A program made the translations under genes and the position numbers. This document shows, piece by piece, positions 1 through 9,047 of a DNA stretch of 64,000 bases. A model generated the notes under the pieces. That model was given only the letters and a program-made list of their open reading frames with translations. It made no database searches and was not told the DNA's origin. The DNA comes from JAIXUI01 sp943373175 (GTDB taxonomy: Bacteria; Bacteroidota; Bacteroidia; UBA7662; JAIXUI01). Each line of letters starts with the position of its first letter. Positions within the stretch are counted from its first letter, which is position 1. The stretch is taken from NCBI GenBank assembly GCA_943373175.1, contig CALSBM010000002.1:1-64000 (forward strand), in the 5' to 3' direction.

Positions 1-222
1 CGAATATTGAAGTTAATGGTTAGTCTGAAATTAGATTTTGTCTTTGACTGTTGCGGCTATTCGCTCTTACAAACCTTCGACTTCTCATCACGTATTTTAG
101 CTACAATAACCAACCCATCTGATGGTTTAATTTCACTTACTAGGTATCCAAGTGGGGTCTATTTTCTTCGGGTGCAGCTATCGGATGGTAGAATCGAGCA
201 CTTGAAATTCGTAAAAGAATGA
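1..222 (+). CDS. C-terminal end of a T9SS cargo protein (partial, starts before window)
   Basis: The frame is open from the window edge to a TGA at 220-222, so only the last ~73 residues of a longer protein are visible. The tail (FDFSSRIL, then PSGVYFLRVQLSDG and a Lys-rich end, KFVKE) matches the final beta strands of type A T9SS sorting domains, which direct export through the outer membrane and attachment to the surface. That assignment rests on family pattern only; the usual YPNP motif would lie upstream. The stop overlaps the next start codon as ATGA, so the two genes are probably cotranscribed and translationally coupled. The segment is AT-rich, like the first third of the next gene. 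Confidence 0.6.
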   Translation, partial: RILKLMVSLKLDFVFDCCGYSLLQTFDFSSRILATITNPSDGLISLTRYPSGVYFLRVQLSDGRIEHLKFVKE

Positions 223-3200
223 AGTGGTTTCTCACCATAACATTTTTTTTCTTCTTTACCACCTGTTATTCACAAAATGCACGGAATAACAGGTGGTATT
301 TTGGCAATCAGGTAGGGTTAGATTTTTCATCAGGTATCCCACAGCCTTTTTATAGCCCTTATCATTTATTTGCTGGCAACACACACACGTTTACGGATCG
401 CAATGGCAATGTATTGCTTTATACAGATGGATTGAACTATACAAGAACTTATTGGCTCGATACTATTAATGTAGATTACAATAAGTTATTCAGTTTAGGA
501 GGCAAAGGAGGATATTTCAACAGGTATAATCGATTTATTTCTAATAACGATTCATTAACAACACAATCAAATGCAATAATAATTTTGCAGCATCCTTTAT
601 ACGATAGTCTTATTTATCATATTTTTTCTCCACCCAGATCTACTCTAGCTTATTCATTAATCGATTTAGGCACAAACGGAGGTGAAGGATCTTTTGTTGA
701 TGGGAAAAAGAATGTCAAAATAGAAAGGCCTGATAATTACTATGGTAATAATGCAACACCTCCAGTTTATTCCTCTACTTTGCATGCCAATGGAAGAGAC
801 AGATGGGTTATTTCCTTTTTAAAAGCGGATGCGGAACCGGTCTCAGTAAACTTTCACAAATTATATCGTTTTGTGCATTTAATTACTCCTGATTCCTTCT
901 ATTTGCAGAGCATGGATTCAGTTAGTATTTTTAATAATCAAGCACTCCCCAATAGTGCTAAGTTTAACAATAAGGGAAATAAAATTATAGTTAGTTACTC
1001 TCGAAATTCTTTTCTTTTTGATTTCGATAACCGCACAGGCACCTTTTCTTCTACCATTATTCCAATATTTACTCCACAATGGTCAAATTTTTTAGGCAAT
1101 CCAACTGTTTTTAGCCCTAACGATAGCCTACTATATTATTCCAGACCTATACCCCCATTTGATATTCTTCAATATCGGGTTTATGACCCAAACCCCAATG
1201 CTTCCTTGTTTTCAATACCCGGCAGCGGATATCAAAGCATAAGTAGATTTGTTAAACGACCTGGTTTTGGATCTACTAATGTCGCTGGTATACAACTCGG
1301 CCCGGATGGCAAAATGTACATTGGGCGTTGTTTCTCTGACACGTTAGATGTTATTCATAATCCTGATGTTTATGGAAGTGGTTGTGGCTTCCAAAGAGGT
1401 TATCTTCCCTTGGGTGACACCAATCGAATTGTGTTGTATTCGTTCGTCACAACCAGTTTAAACGCTAACCTCATCCCTCCCCGCTTCTCCGGCTGTGCGC
1501 CTTTGCGGGTCAGTTTTCCGAATCCGAGGCCGGGGGCGCTTTGGTACGATTGGCGGTTTTTGGATGATAGTACCTTTTCGTCTTCGCCTACTCCTGTGCG
1601 TACATACACCCGTGGTGGGCAGCATGGGGTCATCATTCGGGTGGGGTTGCCGGGTGGGCAGGTCGATTCGTCGTTCTTCACCGTCATGGTCTATGACCCT
1701 CCTTCGCGTTTGTACCGCTATAAGTCGGATACCGTCTGTTTGGGGGCGGTTTCCCGCTTTTCGTTGGATACCCTCGGCTTGCAAAACATGCGCTTTCAGG
1801 TGCTGCTCAACGGCAGCCCGCTCGCGCCTGATTCCCTTTGGTTTTACCACGCTCGTTTGGCAACTCTCGGCACCCACACCGTACGCGTCATCGCCACCAA
1901 CACCTTCACCCAGTGCCGCGATACCACCGATTTTCCGCTCGTGGTTCGGCCTAAACCCACCGCTTCCCTGCTCTTACAGGATTCCTTGGCGTGTACGCCT
2001 TTTGCTTTGCCTTTCGCTGTTTCCGGTTCAGATTCTGCCTTCCTCCTCTCCAACCGTTGGGGAAGAAGGTCGCTGCAATTTAGCTCCGGCAGTTGGAGGG
2101 ATTCTTTGCTTTATGCTGCTCCCACCTGCGACAGCTTGCGGATGGTTCGCACCAACGCTTTCGGCTGCTCCGACACTTCTGCCTTGCGGAAGTTCTGTGC
2201 GTTAGCACCTCCACAAGCCCGCTTCTCCCTCTCCGATACCGAATCCTGCGGCTTCGTGTATGTCCGCCTCCTCGACAGCAGTCGGCACGTCTTTGGGCAA
2301 TCTGGGGCGTATTTGCAGTGGGACTTCGGCGATGGAAGTCCACCGCTTCGGCTGAACCAACCTTCGGGCGGCAGCGTATTTCACGCTTTTCAGCAGTCCG
2401 GCGTGTTCAACATCCGCCTCATCGCCTTCAACGGTCGCTGCACCGACACCCTCCTGCTGCCGCAAACCATCACCATCACCCCGGCGCCTCAACCGGGTAT
2501 TGGCGTTTCCGGCAGTGTAAAAGTCGATTCACTCTGGCAAAACGGTCTGCTCCGACGCTCCGTTCGGGGATGTCTGCCTTTAGCCGTTTCTCTGGTTGAC
2601 TTAAGCTCCGGTGCCCGCGATTCCGTTCGCTTTTTCCTCAACGGACAACCGATTGCCAACCTCAACCTGAGTTTCAATACCCCCGGCAACGCCCTGATTA
2701 CCCAACGGGTCTTCGGTTCCACCGGCTGCATCACCACCGACACCCTTCGAGTGGTGGTAACAGCCCGTCCACAACTCACTTCTCTCCTCTTAGTCACCCT
2801 CAAATCCTGCGGTCGGCAACAGTTGAGGCTGCGTGCAACGCCCCTTAACACCGATTCGCTGTTCCTCAACTGGGCAGTGCCGGGTGCTAATGCTTCTTCA
2901 ATTTTGGTTGGAAGTTCTGCTTTCACCAACCTCTCGCCCACTTTCACCCAATCCGGCATCGCAACCTGGACGATTCGGATGAAAGGTGGCGGTTGTGAGG
3001 ACACTTTAAGCAGCGGTTTTCCGGTGAATGTACGTCCGCCTACTCAAGCGGCTCTTCTTCCTACTGATTCCTTGGTTTGTGTGGGGAAAATTGCCGTTTT
3101 AGTCAACCAAACCCAATTCGCCGACAGCCTTTGGCTCGGCACTCAACCACCGGGAGGAACAGGCTTTTCCTATCAAACCCTCACGCTTTCAGCCCTTCAA

Positions 3201-4889
3201 CCCACTCTTTCCACTCCCGGAAACTGGCGCTTCGCCCTCGTCGCGCACAGCGTGGAAGGGTGTCGAGACACGGCTTTTGCGGCAGTTCGGGTACTTCCGC
3301 CTCTCTCCTTCTCCTACACCTATACCGACAGCCTCGCGTGTGGCAAAGTCTTCCGAACCCTGCGGATGCAGTCCGGCGATTCGGTACAGGTTAGTCAGGG
3401 TGGAAGTCCGCTCGTGCCGCTTGCTCCCGGACATTGGCAGTTTGTCCTCACCGGCATCGACAGCCTCCGACTTCGCATTCGAATCGCCAACATCCGCTGC
3501 GACAGCCTGATAACATTGACTATTCCTTACCAAGTTAGGCCGCTCCCGCAACTCATCTTCCGTTCCGACAGCCTCCAAGCCTGTCTGCCCTTCGTCAGTC
3601 AGCATTATATCCTCAACAGAAACCTTGATTCCCTCTTCTGGAGGTTGGGTGGAAGCTGGAACCGCCTCAGTCCACTGCCCGATTCCGCTCAACTTCCCTA
3701 CAACTGGACACTGCCCTTCTCCGCTCCCTATTCCGGTGAATTGCGCCTGCGTTGGGCGACGGTGGAAGGCTGTGTAGGAGACACCTTAGTGGGGCAGGTG
3801 GAAGTGAAAAATCCTCCGGTTTTATTCGCCTCCCTCAGTCCGAACAGCGGTTGTCGGCCTTTGGATGCCCTCTTGAATCTCCAACTAGCCCACGCCGACA
3901 CCCTGCGTTGGAGTTCCGACAGCCTCAGCGGCGTGCGCGTCTCCCCTCCCGCCAACCTCCGACTTCCCTTACGCTTTTGGGCGAACGACTCCCTGCGGAT
4001 TTCCGTCACCAACGGCTTATGTGATGCAGACACCGCCTTGCCCATCGTCATCCGCGGCTTCTCCAACCTTCCCGGACTACGCATCACCGCCAGCAGGGCC
4101 GATTCTCTTGGTGAAACAGAGCGTATCCGCATCTTCTGGAATCCGCTCTCCGAAGCCAAGTTCTACCGCATCGAGCGCAGCCTCGACAGCCTGAACTGGC
4201 GTTACCTCGCCGACGTCGGTGGCGACAACTGGACCGATCCTCTGGCAGAAGTTCAACTTCCCTACTACTACCGTGTCACCGCCTTCGACACCTGCGGAAA
4301 CGCCGCCTTCGCCTTCCGGCCTATTCGTCACTTAGTGATTTCCAGTCGTTGGACTTCTACCCGCCAAGAAAGCCTCTTACTCAGCAGCCCCGGCTCCGAA
4401 TCCACCGCCAACTTGCACTTACACCGCCGCTGGCTCGGCGATGAACTCCTCCGGCAAGAGTCCAGCCTCGTTATTGCGCCCTTCAACCAATCCTTCTCCA
4501 ACCTCACCGACGGCCTCACCCACGAACAAACCCTCGGCTTTAGGTTCCTCCTTCACCACCTGACCCAAGAAGAAAGCGGGTATTGGAGGCGCTCCAACAC
4601 CCTCCGCGATACGCTTAGCAGCCTTCTCTTACTCCCCGACGCCTTCTCCCCCAACAGCGACCAGCTCAACGACGCACTCAGACCCGTCGGCATCGGCCTT
4701 CAGGACCTCACCCTACGCGTCTGGAACCGCTGGGGAGAACTCCTTTACGAAGGCCAAGGCTCACAAGCCGCCTGGAACGGCCAACACAACCAACAACCCG
4801 CCCCCACCGGACTATACCTCGTCCGCATCACCGCCACAGGCAACGACGGCAAACCGATGGAAGTGGTGAAGCAAGTTTGGGTGAAATAG
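219..4889 (+). CDS. Giant secreted protein with N-terminal propeller-like domain, PKD/Ig-like modules and T9SS type B (CHU_C) C-terminus
   Basis: 1556 residues. Residues 1-18 are a signal peptide. Residues ~25-415 begin with NRWYFGNQVGLDFSSG and hold GNVLLYTDG-type strands, an arrangement common at the start of gliding-associated Bacteroidota proteins and probably a propeller. Residues ~416-1330 are serial PKD/Ig-like modules; one at ~700 has the PKD signature WDFGDGS. An FN3-like module lies at ~1290-1380. The last ~90 residues (PDAFSPNSDQLND, then WNRWGELLYEG, WNGQ, TGLYLV) are the CHU_C/type B sorting domain. It is therefore predicted to be secreted by T9SS and surface-located; its ligand is unknown. 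The DNA is AT-rich up to ~1460 and GC-rich afterwards, and the switch falls at the propeller/PKD boundary. The start overlaps the upstream stop by 4 bp. Confidence 0.85.
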   Translation: MKWFLTITFFFFFTTCYSQNARNNRWYFGNQVGLDFSSGIPQPFYSPYHLFAGNTHTFTDRNGNVLLYTDGLNYTRTYWLDTINVDYNKLFSLGGKGGYFNRYNRFISNNDSLTTQSNAIIILQHPLYDSLIYHIFSPPRSTLAYSLIDLGTNGGEGSFVDGKKNVKIERPDNYYGNNATPPVYSSTLHANGRDRWVISFLKADAEPVSVNFHKLYRFVHLITPDSFYLQSMDSVSIFNNQALPNSAKFNNKGNKIIVSYSRNSFLFDFDNRTGTFSSTIIPIFTPQWSNFLGNPTVFSPNDSLLYYSRPIPPFDILQYRVYDPNPNASLFSIPGSGYQSISRFVKRPGFGSTNVAGIQLGPDGKMYIGRCFSDTLDVIHNPDVYGSGCGFQRGYLPLGDTNRIVLYSFVTTSLNANLIPPRFSGCAPLRVSFPNPRPGALWYDWRFLDDSTFSSSPTPVRTYTRGGQHGVIIRVGLPGGQVDSSFFTVMVYDPPSRLYRYKSDTVCLGAVSRFSLDTLGLQNMRFQVLLNGSPLAPDSLWFYHARLATLGTHTVRVIATNTFTQCRDTTDFPLVVRPKPTASLLLQDSLACTPFALPFAVSGSDSAFLLSNRWGRRSLQFSSGSWRDSLLYAAPTCDSLRMVRTNAFGCSDTSALRKFCALAPPQARFSLSDTESCGFVYVRLLDSSRHVFGQSGAYLQWDFGDGSPPLRLNQPSGGSVFHAFQQSGVFNIRLIAFNGRCTDTLLLPQTITITPAPQPGIGVSGSVKVDSLWQNGLLRRSVRGCLPLAVSLVDLSSGARDSVRFFLNGQPIANLNLSFNTPGNALITQRVFGSTGCITTDTLRVVVTARPQLTSLLLVTLKSCGRQQLRLRATPLNTDSLFLNWAVPGANASSILVGSSAFTNLSPTFTQSGIATWTIRMKGGGCEDTLSSGFPVNVRPPTQAALLPTDSLVCVGKIAVLVNQTQFADSLWLGTQPPGGTGFSYQTLTLSALQPTLSTPGNWRFALVAHSVEGCRDTAFAAVRVLPPLSFSYTYTDSLACGKVFRTLRMQSGDSVQVSQGGSPLVPLAPGHWQFVLTGIDSLRLRIRIANIRCDSLITLTIPYQVRPLPQLIFRSDSLQACLPFVSQHYILNRNLDSLFWRLGGSWNRLSPLPDSAQLPYNWTLPFSAPYSGELRLRWATVEGCVGDTLVGQVEVKNPPVLFASLSPNSGCRPLDALLNLQLAHADTLRWSSDSLSGVRVSPPANLRLPLRFWANDSLRISVTNGLCDADTALPIVIRGFSNLPGLRITASRADSLGETERIRIFWNPLSEAKFYRIERSLDSLNWRYLADVGGDNWTDPLAEVQLPYYYRVTAFDTCGNAAFAFRPIRHLVISSRWTSTRQESLLLSSPGSESTANLHLHRRWLGDELLRQESSLVIAPFNQSFSNLTDGLTHEQTLGFRFLLHHLTQEESGYWRRSNTLRDTLSSLLLLPDAFSPNSDQLNDALRPVGIGLQDLTLRVWNRWGELLYEGQGSQAAWNGQHNQQPAPTGLYLVRITATGNDGKPMEVVKQVWVK

Positions 4890-4977
4890 CGTAAATTAAA
4901 ATCGGAGTTCCCCTTTCCTCCATCAGAGAAGGTAGGGACAAGGCACAGGGTATTTCCGTGCGAATGATTATCCAATG

Positions 4978-5059
4978 GTATTTCAAATGGAAATACGCCC
5001 GACGTGTCCGGTTGGATGGTTTTCTAATTTGTAAATCACTCCTAAAGAGCATGATTTAC
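4978..5059. repeat. Two inverted repeats in the 4890-5136 non-coding gap
   Basis: Arms 4978-4984 and 4990-4996 (GTATTTC/GAAATAC, 5-nt loop) form one perfect hairpin. Arms 5031-5038 and 5052-5059 (GTAAATCA/TGATTTAC) form another, with an inner CTC/GAG pair. Neither is followed by a T-run, so they are not classical terminators, although they sit between convergent genes. No ORF is credible in this gap. Confidence 0.4.
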
Positions 5060-5136
5060 AATAATTGAAGCACAAGTTTGAGCTGATGTTCAGAAGTCAA
5101 TCTAATAGACACCTAAATACATTAGCGGATTTGCTA

Positions 5137-5478
5137 TTATCTAATCTCTAAATATGCATGATTAGAATAAATGGAGTCTGATAAAAAAGAACTAATAATT
5201 GAAGCGTGAGATTGAATAACTTCTATTAATTTTTGAGTAGAAGCATTTCCCAATCTTAACCATACTATTTTAGGAGGATGACCATATAAGGATACCAAAT
5301 CATAAAAATCGGCGTCAAAGGTTACAATCGTATAGCCATTTTGCTTAGCGAAGTTCCAGATTTCGAGATTCGTCTTGTTTTCAAGATTCAATTCTCGAAA
5401 TTGTCAACTTCTTGGAAAGATTGGCTTTAATTGATTTGCAACGCGGAATGAAATGTTCTGATCAAAAAGCAATTTCAC
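5137..5478 (-). pseudogene. DUF5615 PIN-like toxin, interrupted by an in-frame TGA
   Basis: Reading from a GTG at 5478 gives VKLLFDQNISFRVANQL, a TGA at 5404-5406 (codon 25), then QFRELNL and LEIWNFAKQNGYTIVTFDADF to the stop at 5137. Ignoring the TGA, the 113-residue product matches DUF5615 PIN-like proteins in length and order: LLFDQN with the first acidic residue, FP..RELNLE, TFDADFYDL with the acidic pair, PPKIVWLRLGN. The GTG overlaps the stop of the DUF433 gene as GTGA, the usual antitoxin-toxin coupling. The family is thought to act as an RNase toxin of PIN type. The TGA would remove residues 26-113, including the active-site DADF. It is either a real null toxin or a sequence error; the internal TTG at 5391 would give a fragment lacking the first catalytic residue. 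Confidence 0.75.
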
Positions 5479-5699
5479 GAAGCGATAAGAATTTTATGTT
5501 CTCTATCGGCAGCATAAGAAAGCGCCGCGAGCAAATCTTCTTCTGTCAATTCGGGATAATCTAACAAAATATCTTCTTTAGACATTCCAGATGCCAACCA
5601 GCCTAGTATGTCATAGACACTGATTCTCATGCCTTTGATAGAAGGCCGACCAAAACGGGTTTGTGGGTCAATAGTAATTCTTTCTGAATAATGCTTCAT
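5475..5699 (-). CDS. DUF433 antitoxin-like protein
   Basis: 74 residues beginning MKHYSERITIDPQTRFGRPSIKGMRISVYDILGWLASGMS and continuing with YPELTEEDLLAALSYAA. This is the compact helix-turn-helix DUF433 fold (PF04255), found mainly as the antitoxin partner of DUF5615 proteins. The ATG at 5699 is preferred over an upstream in-frame start at 5777 because family members begin at this motif. Its stop overlaps the GTG of the downstream toxin. By analogy it would bind both its promoter and the toxin. With the toxin broken, it may be a relic or a decoy; its own frame is intact. Confidence 0.8.
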   Translation of the reverse strand: MKHYSERITIDPQTRFGRPSIKGMRISVYDILGWLASGMSKEDILLDYPELTEEDLLAALSYAADREHKILIAS

Positions 5700-5854
5700 G
5701 ACTCTAAGATATTCAAAAACTAATAGATATGGCAAATAGGTTGACTCGTTAACCCATTTGAAAGGTTCGATAGACAAGGAACAATGTAGTTTGATTGAAT
5801 ATGGACGAAGAGGCGCAATTCATCGCGTTTCTTCCTGGGGTGGGTAATAACTTT

Positions 5855-6637
5855 TTAACCCCTACGTATGCCTTCGCTCAACATCCGATAGATTTCAGCT
5901 AACTCGGGTGTAGCTTTCAGTAATTCCAGGTGCTTGTTCATCACCACTTCATCTCCTCGGACAGCAGGCCCGGTTTGTGCCTTTGCAGAACCAAGAGCGA
6001 GTGCTTTAGCCAATGTTTCTTCTAAAAGCGGTTGAAGCAGTTGAAAATCTAATCCGTTTTGCTCCATCAATTTGGAAGCAATGCTGTAGCAATAGTTACT
6101 AAAGTTGCAGGCGAAAACAGCACTCAAATGTAGCCTAAGCCTTCCTTGAGAATCAAGAAACCGCACTTTCGGACTTAGAATTTCCGCTAATTGCTGAAGC
6201 TCGGGAAGATCTGCATCCGCAGCTTCAACAAACAAGGGTAAATGAGCCCAATTTAGCCTGGCTTTATCGCGATGAAAAGTCTGAAGTGGATACAGCGATC
6301 CTTTTCGGGGAGCTGCGATTACGGTTATCGGTTGAGACCCTGACGTGTGCAACCAAAGTGCATCGATCCAAGCAGGGTTTTTATGAAGCAAGTGTTCACT
6401 TACTTCCGGAAGAGCATGATCGCTGATAGCCAATAGAACCACACGAGGTAAACAAGGCACATTTAGACTCATCCCCAATAATTGGGAGAGCCTATCGCCG
6501 TGTTCACTTGCACGGGCATGAAGCGCAAACGAAAGTCCGCATTCAAGGAAGCGACTGGCGAAATGGTAAGCCACATTTCCGCTTCCGTAAATCAGGATAT
6601 CAGGCTTCTCCACGGGCCTCCTCCCGCTTTGCATCAT
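5855..6637 (-). CDS. Rossmann-like / DUF2520 domain protein
   Basis: 260 residues. An N-terminal nucleotide-binding motif, ILIYGSGNVAYHFA, starts a Rossmann fold (~residues 12-130). A C-terminal helical half (LHLSAVFACNFSNYCYSIA, then ETLAKALALG and TGPAVRGD) matches DUF2520. The family resembles F420-dependent NADP oxidoreductases and ketopantoate-type reductases, but no substrate is established. The gene overlaps the end of ccmF by 38 bp. A GTG at 6613, preceded by a GGAGG-like stretch, is an alternative start that still includes the whole fold. Confidence 0.8.
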   Translation of the reverse strand: MMQSGRRPVEKPDILIYGSGNVAYHFASRFLECGLSFALHARASEHGDRLSQLLGMSLNVPCLPRVVLLAISDHALPEVSEHLLHKNPAWIDALWLHTSGSQPITVIAAPRKGSLYPLQTFHRDKARLNWAHLPLFVEAADADLPELQQLAEILSPKVRFLDSQGRLRLHLSAVFACNFSNYCYSIASKLMEQNGLDFQLLQPLLEETLAKALALGSAKAQTGPAVRGDEVVMNKHLELLKATPELAEIYRMLSEGIRRG

Positions 6638-9047
6638 GGTAGCGGTGCATTACCGATATGCTAAAGCCAATAATTAATACCACAGTTCCAGCCCAAAGCA
6701 TGTTAATCCATGGAAACACCATCGCTTTCATGATAAGGTAATCCCTTGACTCAGGGATTTTTTCGGAAATAGCAATGTTGAGAGTGCCTTTATCCGGGTT
6801 TAAGCTGTTGATTTTAATTCGAATCCCGGCAGCTTCATCCTCCGACTCAAAACTTAAAACTGCACCACCACGAATGGCAAAAACCGGCTGAAGGATACGA
6901 TCCTGATTGTCAAGGGAGCGAATTCGGAAACGAGCCATAACCGCAACCTCGGCACCTTCTGCTTTTGCCTTCATATCGGCAGGAAGACGGGTGCTCAGGC
7001 CTTCGTAAATCATCAACTGCTGACCAACCATCAACGTATCGGTACGCTCTGCTTTGATATCGAAGGGAACAGGGTCTTTCCAAGATTTGCGCTCAGCTTT
7101 AGCAGCCGGGTCGGGGATTTGGGTAACGTGGGTGTAAAGATCTGACCCAAGGAAATGACGGGTATCGGGGCTTGAAATCAAGCCCATTTTTGGATTAATT
7201 TGAGCAAATGGCGCGAGCACAAACTGATCAACCACTTCTTTCTTTTCGTTCAACTTTTCGTAACGAACTTGATAGAACGTATTGGGAGCTGAGGTGGAAT
7301 CGCCAAGGTAAGTCAGGCGATAACCATTCATCATGAGCGGCTCCTGTTTCCAGAGCAGAACATTTTCATGATTGCCTTTATCATCGAAGTTTTCCCCATA
7401 ACTCATTCCGCTCTGGTTTATGGAAACCACTTCTTTTTTAGCAGAAGATATCAACACGCCCCACATCATCATGGCAAAACCTACGTGCGCAAATGCAGCA
7501 CCTGCTTTGCTCAATTTGCTGAGCTTGCGTATCAGCAATTGACCATTGCCAATAACCCCAAAAATGGCGGCTACCAAAAGCGTATTAAACTGCCAGTTGG
7601 TGAGTTCAAAATACCAAATGAAAAATCCACTTACCAGCAAACTGATGCCAACCGGCCACATTAAGTCTAACCAGAAGGTTTTTGTTGGGGTGGACTTGAA
7701 CTTCATGAACTGACTGTATGTGAACGTGATAAGTATCAGGATCACGATAGGCAATTGCCAGCGGTTGTAGTGCGAAATCACATCGGCTGGTGGCGCGATG
7801 TTAGAGCCGGTAATTTTATTAAACACGGGGGTTGAAGTGGTCAGAAATACCTGAAACGCACTCATCACCAGAATCAGAGTACCGATAAACATCCAGAACT
7901 CGCGAGAAAGGATATGTTCTTCGGAACCTACTTTAGGCAGTTCCTTCCTTCTCCATAAAAACAAACTAAGCCCAAGGAAAAGAAACATAAGGAGAAAGAC
8001 CAGCAACTGACCGGACATTCCCAGGTCAGTAAACGAGTGAACCGACGAGTTACCAAGGATTCCCGAGCGGGTAAGAAAGGTTGCATAAAGAATCAGCACA
8101 AAAGTGAAAAGCAACAGCAACATGCTGCTAATCATGGCACGTCCGGTTTTCTTGAAGATTAACAAGGTATGAACCGCTGCAATGATGATAAGCCAAGGAA
8201 CAAGGGAAGCATTTTCAACAGGATCCCATGCCCAGTAACCTCCGAACGTGAGGGATTCATACGCCCACATTCCTCCCATGATAATGCCTGTGCCGAGAAC
8301 CATAGCGGAAAACAACGTCCATGGTACAGTGGGAGCTACCCAAGTTTGGTAATCTCTTCTCCATAGTGCAGCCACTACAAAGGCAAACGGCACAACCGTA
8401 GTAGCGAATCCAAGAAATACAACCGGAGGGTGGATGACCATCCACGGATTTTGCAACAAAGGATTCAATCCATTTCCATCAGCGATATACTTAAGGTAAT
8501 CGGCTTGCTGGAAAATAGGCGCTTGCATCGCTTCGCGAAGCAAAATGAACGGTGAACTTCCGACTTTATATTCCAAGATATAAACGCCCAGCAACATGGA
8601 ACTCAGCATAAACTGAGTCAGTGAAACCACTGACATCACCGGAGCTTCCCATTTCCGGGCAGATCCCATTAGCACCAAACCAAGCAATGCGTGCCACACC
8701 ATCCATAACAGGAAACTCCCCTCCTGCCCTTCCCAGAAGCTGGAAATAATGTAATAAACAGGAAGCGCCTTCGAGGAATGTGACCACGCATAGTGGTACT
8801 CGTTCAGGTGGTTGTAGATAATATAAAACAGGCTTAGAAAGATGGTAACTACTGCGACAACGTGCGCTATAAACGCCCATCTACCCAGTTTAAGCCAAGA
8901 GGATTTGTCCTCAATCAAGCTGCTTTGCTCGGAACGGAAATAGCTGATTGCCGCCAATAGGCTGGCCATCAGGGAAAGAATTACAGCACCATGCCCAAGA
9001 TTTCCGGGGAGTAATCGTTCTCCAATAAATTCAACTGCTCCTATCAT
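6600..9047 (-). CDS. ccmF: Cytochrome c maturation heme lyase subunit CcmF
   Basis: 815 residues, a polytopic inner-membrane protein. The WWD-type heme-handling segment GGYWAWDPVENASLVPWL is clear, flanked by HPPVVFLGF and conserved His-containing membrane helices; a large periplasmic domain lies between ~560 and 780, and a final membrane helix near the C-terminus. CcmF takes heme from holo-CcmE and attaches it to CXXCH motifs of apocytochrome c in the periplasm. Its start overlaps the ccmE stop as ATGA, so the two are coupled. Length is larger than the ~650 residues of E. coli CcmF, as is usual in Bacteroidota. No CcmH or other ccm genes are in the window. Confidence 0.93.
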   Translation of the reverse strand: MIGAVEFIGERLLPGNLGHGAVILSLMASLLAAISYFRSEQSSLIEDKSSWLKLGRWAFIAHVVAVVTIFLSLFYIIYNHLNEYHYAWSHSSKALPVYYIISSFWEGQEGSFLLWMVWHALLGLVLMGSARKWEAPVMSVVSLTQFMLSSMLLGVYILEYKVGSSPFILLREAMQAPIFQQADYLKYIADGNGLNPLLQNPWMVIHPPVVFLGFATTVVPFAFVVAALWRRDYQTWVAPTVPWTLFSAMVLGTGIIMGGMWAYESLTFGGYWAWDPVENASLVPWLIIIAAVHTLLIFKKTGRAMISSMLLLLFTFVLILYATFLTRSGILGNSSVHSFTDLGMSGQLLVFLLMFLFLGLSLFLWRRKELPKVGSEEHILSREFWMFIGTLILVMSAFQVFLTTSTPVFNKITGSNIAPPADVISHYNRWQLPIVILILITFTYSQFMKFKSTPTKTFWLDLMWPVGISLLVSGFFIWYFELTNWQFNTLLVAAIFGVIGNGQLLIRKLSKLSKAGAAFAHVGFAMMMWGVLISSAKKEVVSINQSGMSYGENFDDKGNHENVLLWKQEPLMMNGYRLTYLGDSTSAPNTFYQVRYEKLNEKKEVVDQFVLAPFAQINPKMGLISSPDTRHFLGSDLYTHVTQIPDPAAKAERKSWKDPVPFDIKAERTDTLMVGQQLMIYEGLSTRLPADMKAKAEGAEVAVMARFRIRSLDNQDRILQPVFAIRGGAVLSFESEDEAAGIRIKINSLNPDKGTLNIAISEKIPESRDYLIMKAMVFPWINMLWAGTVVLIIGFSISVMHRYHDAKREEARGEA

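Noticed and set aside
1458..4519. Several long ORFs on the minus strand and in other plus frames inside the GC-rich part of the first large gene
   Set aside because: They overlap a continuous protein with PKD and T9SS motifs, have low-complexity Arg/Pro/Ser-rich translations, and are expected from the high G+C codon usage there.
5404..5406. Selenocysteine or reassigned UGA in the DUF5615 gene
   Set aside because: No hairpin of SECIS type is apparent just after the codon, the position is not catalytic in the family, and TGA serves as a normal stop in many genes here.
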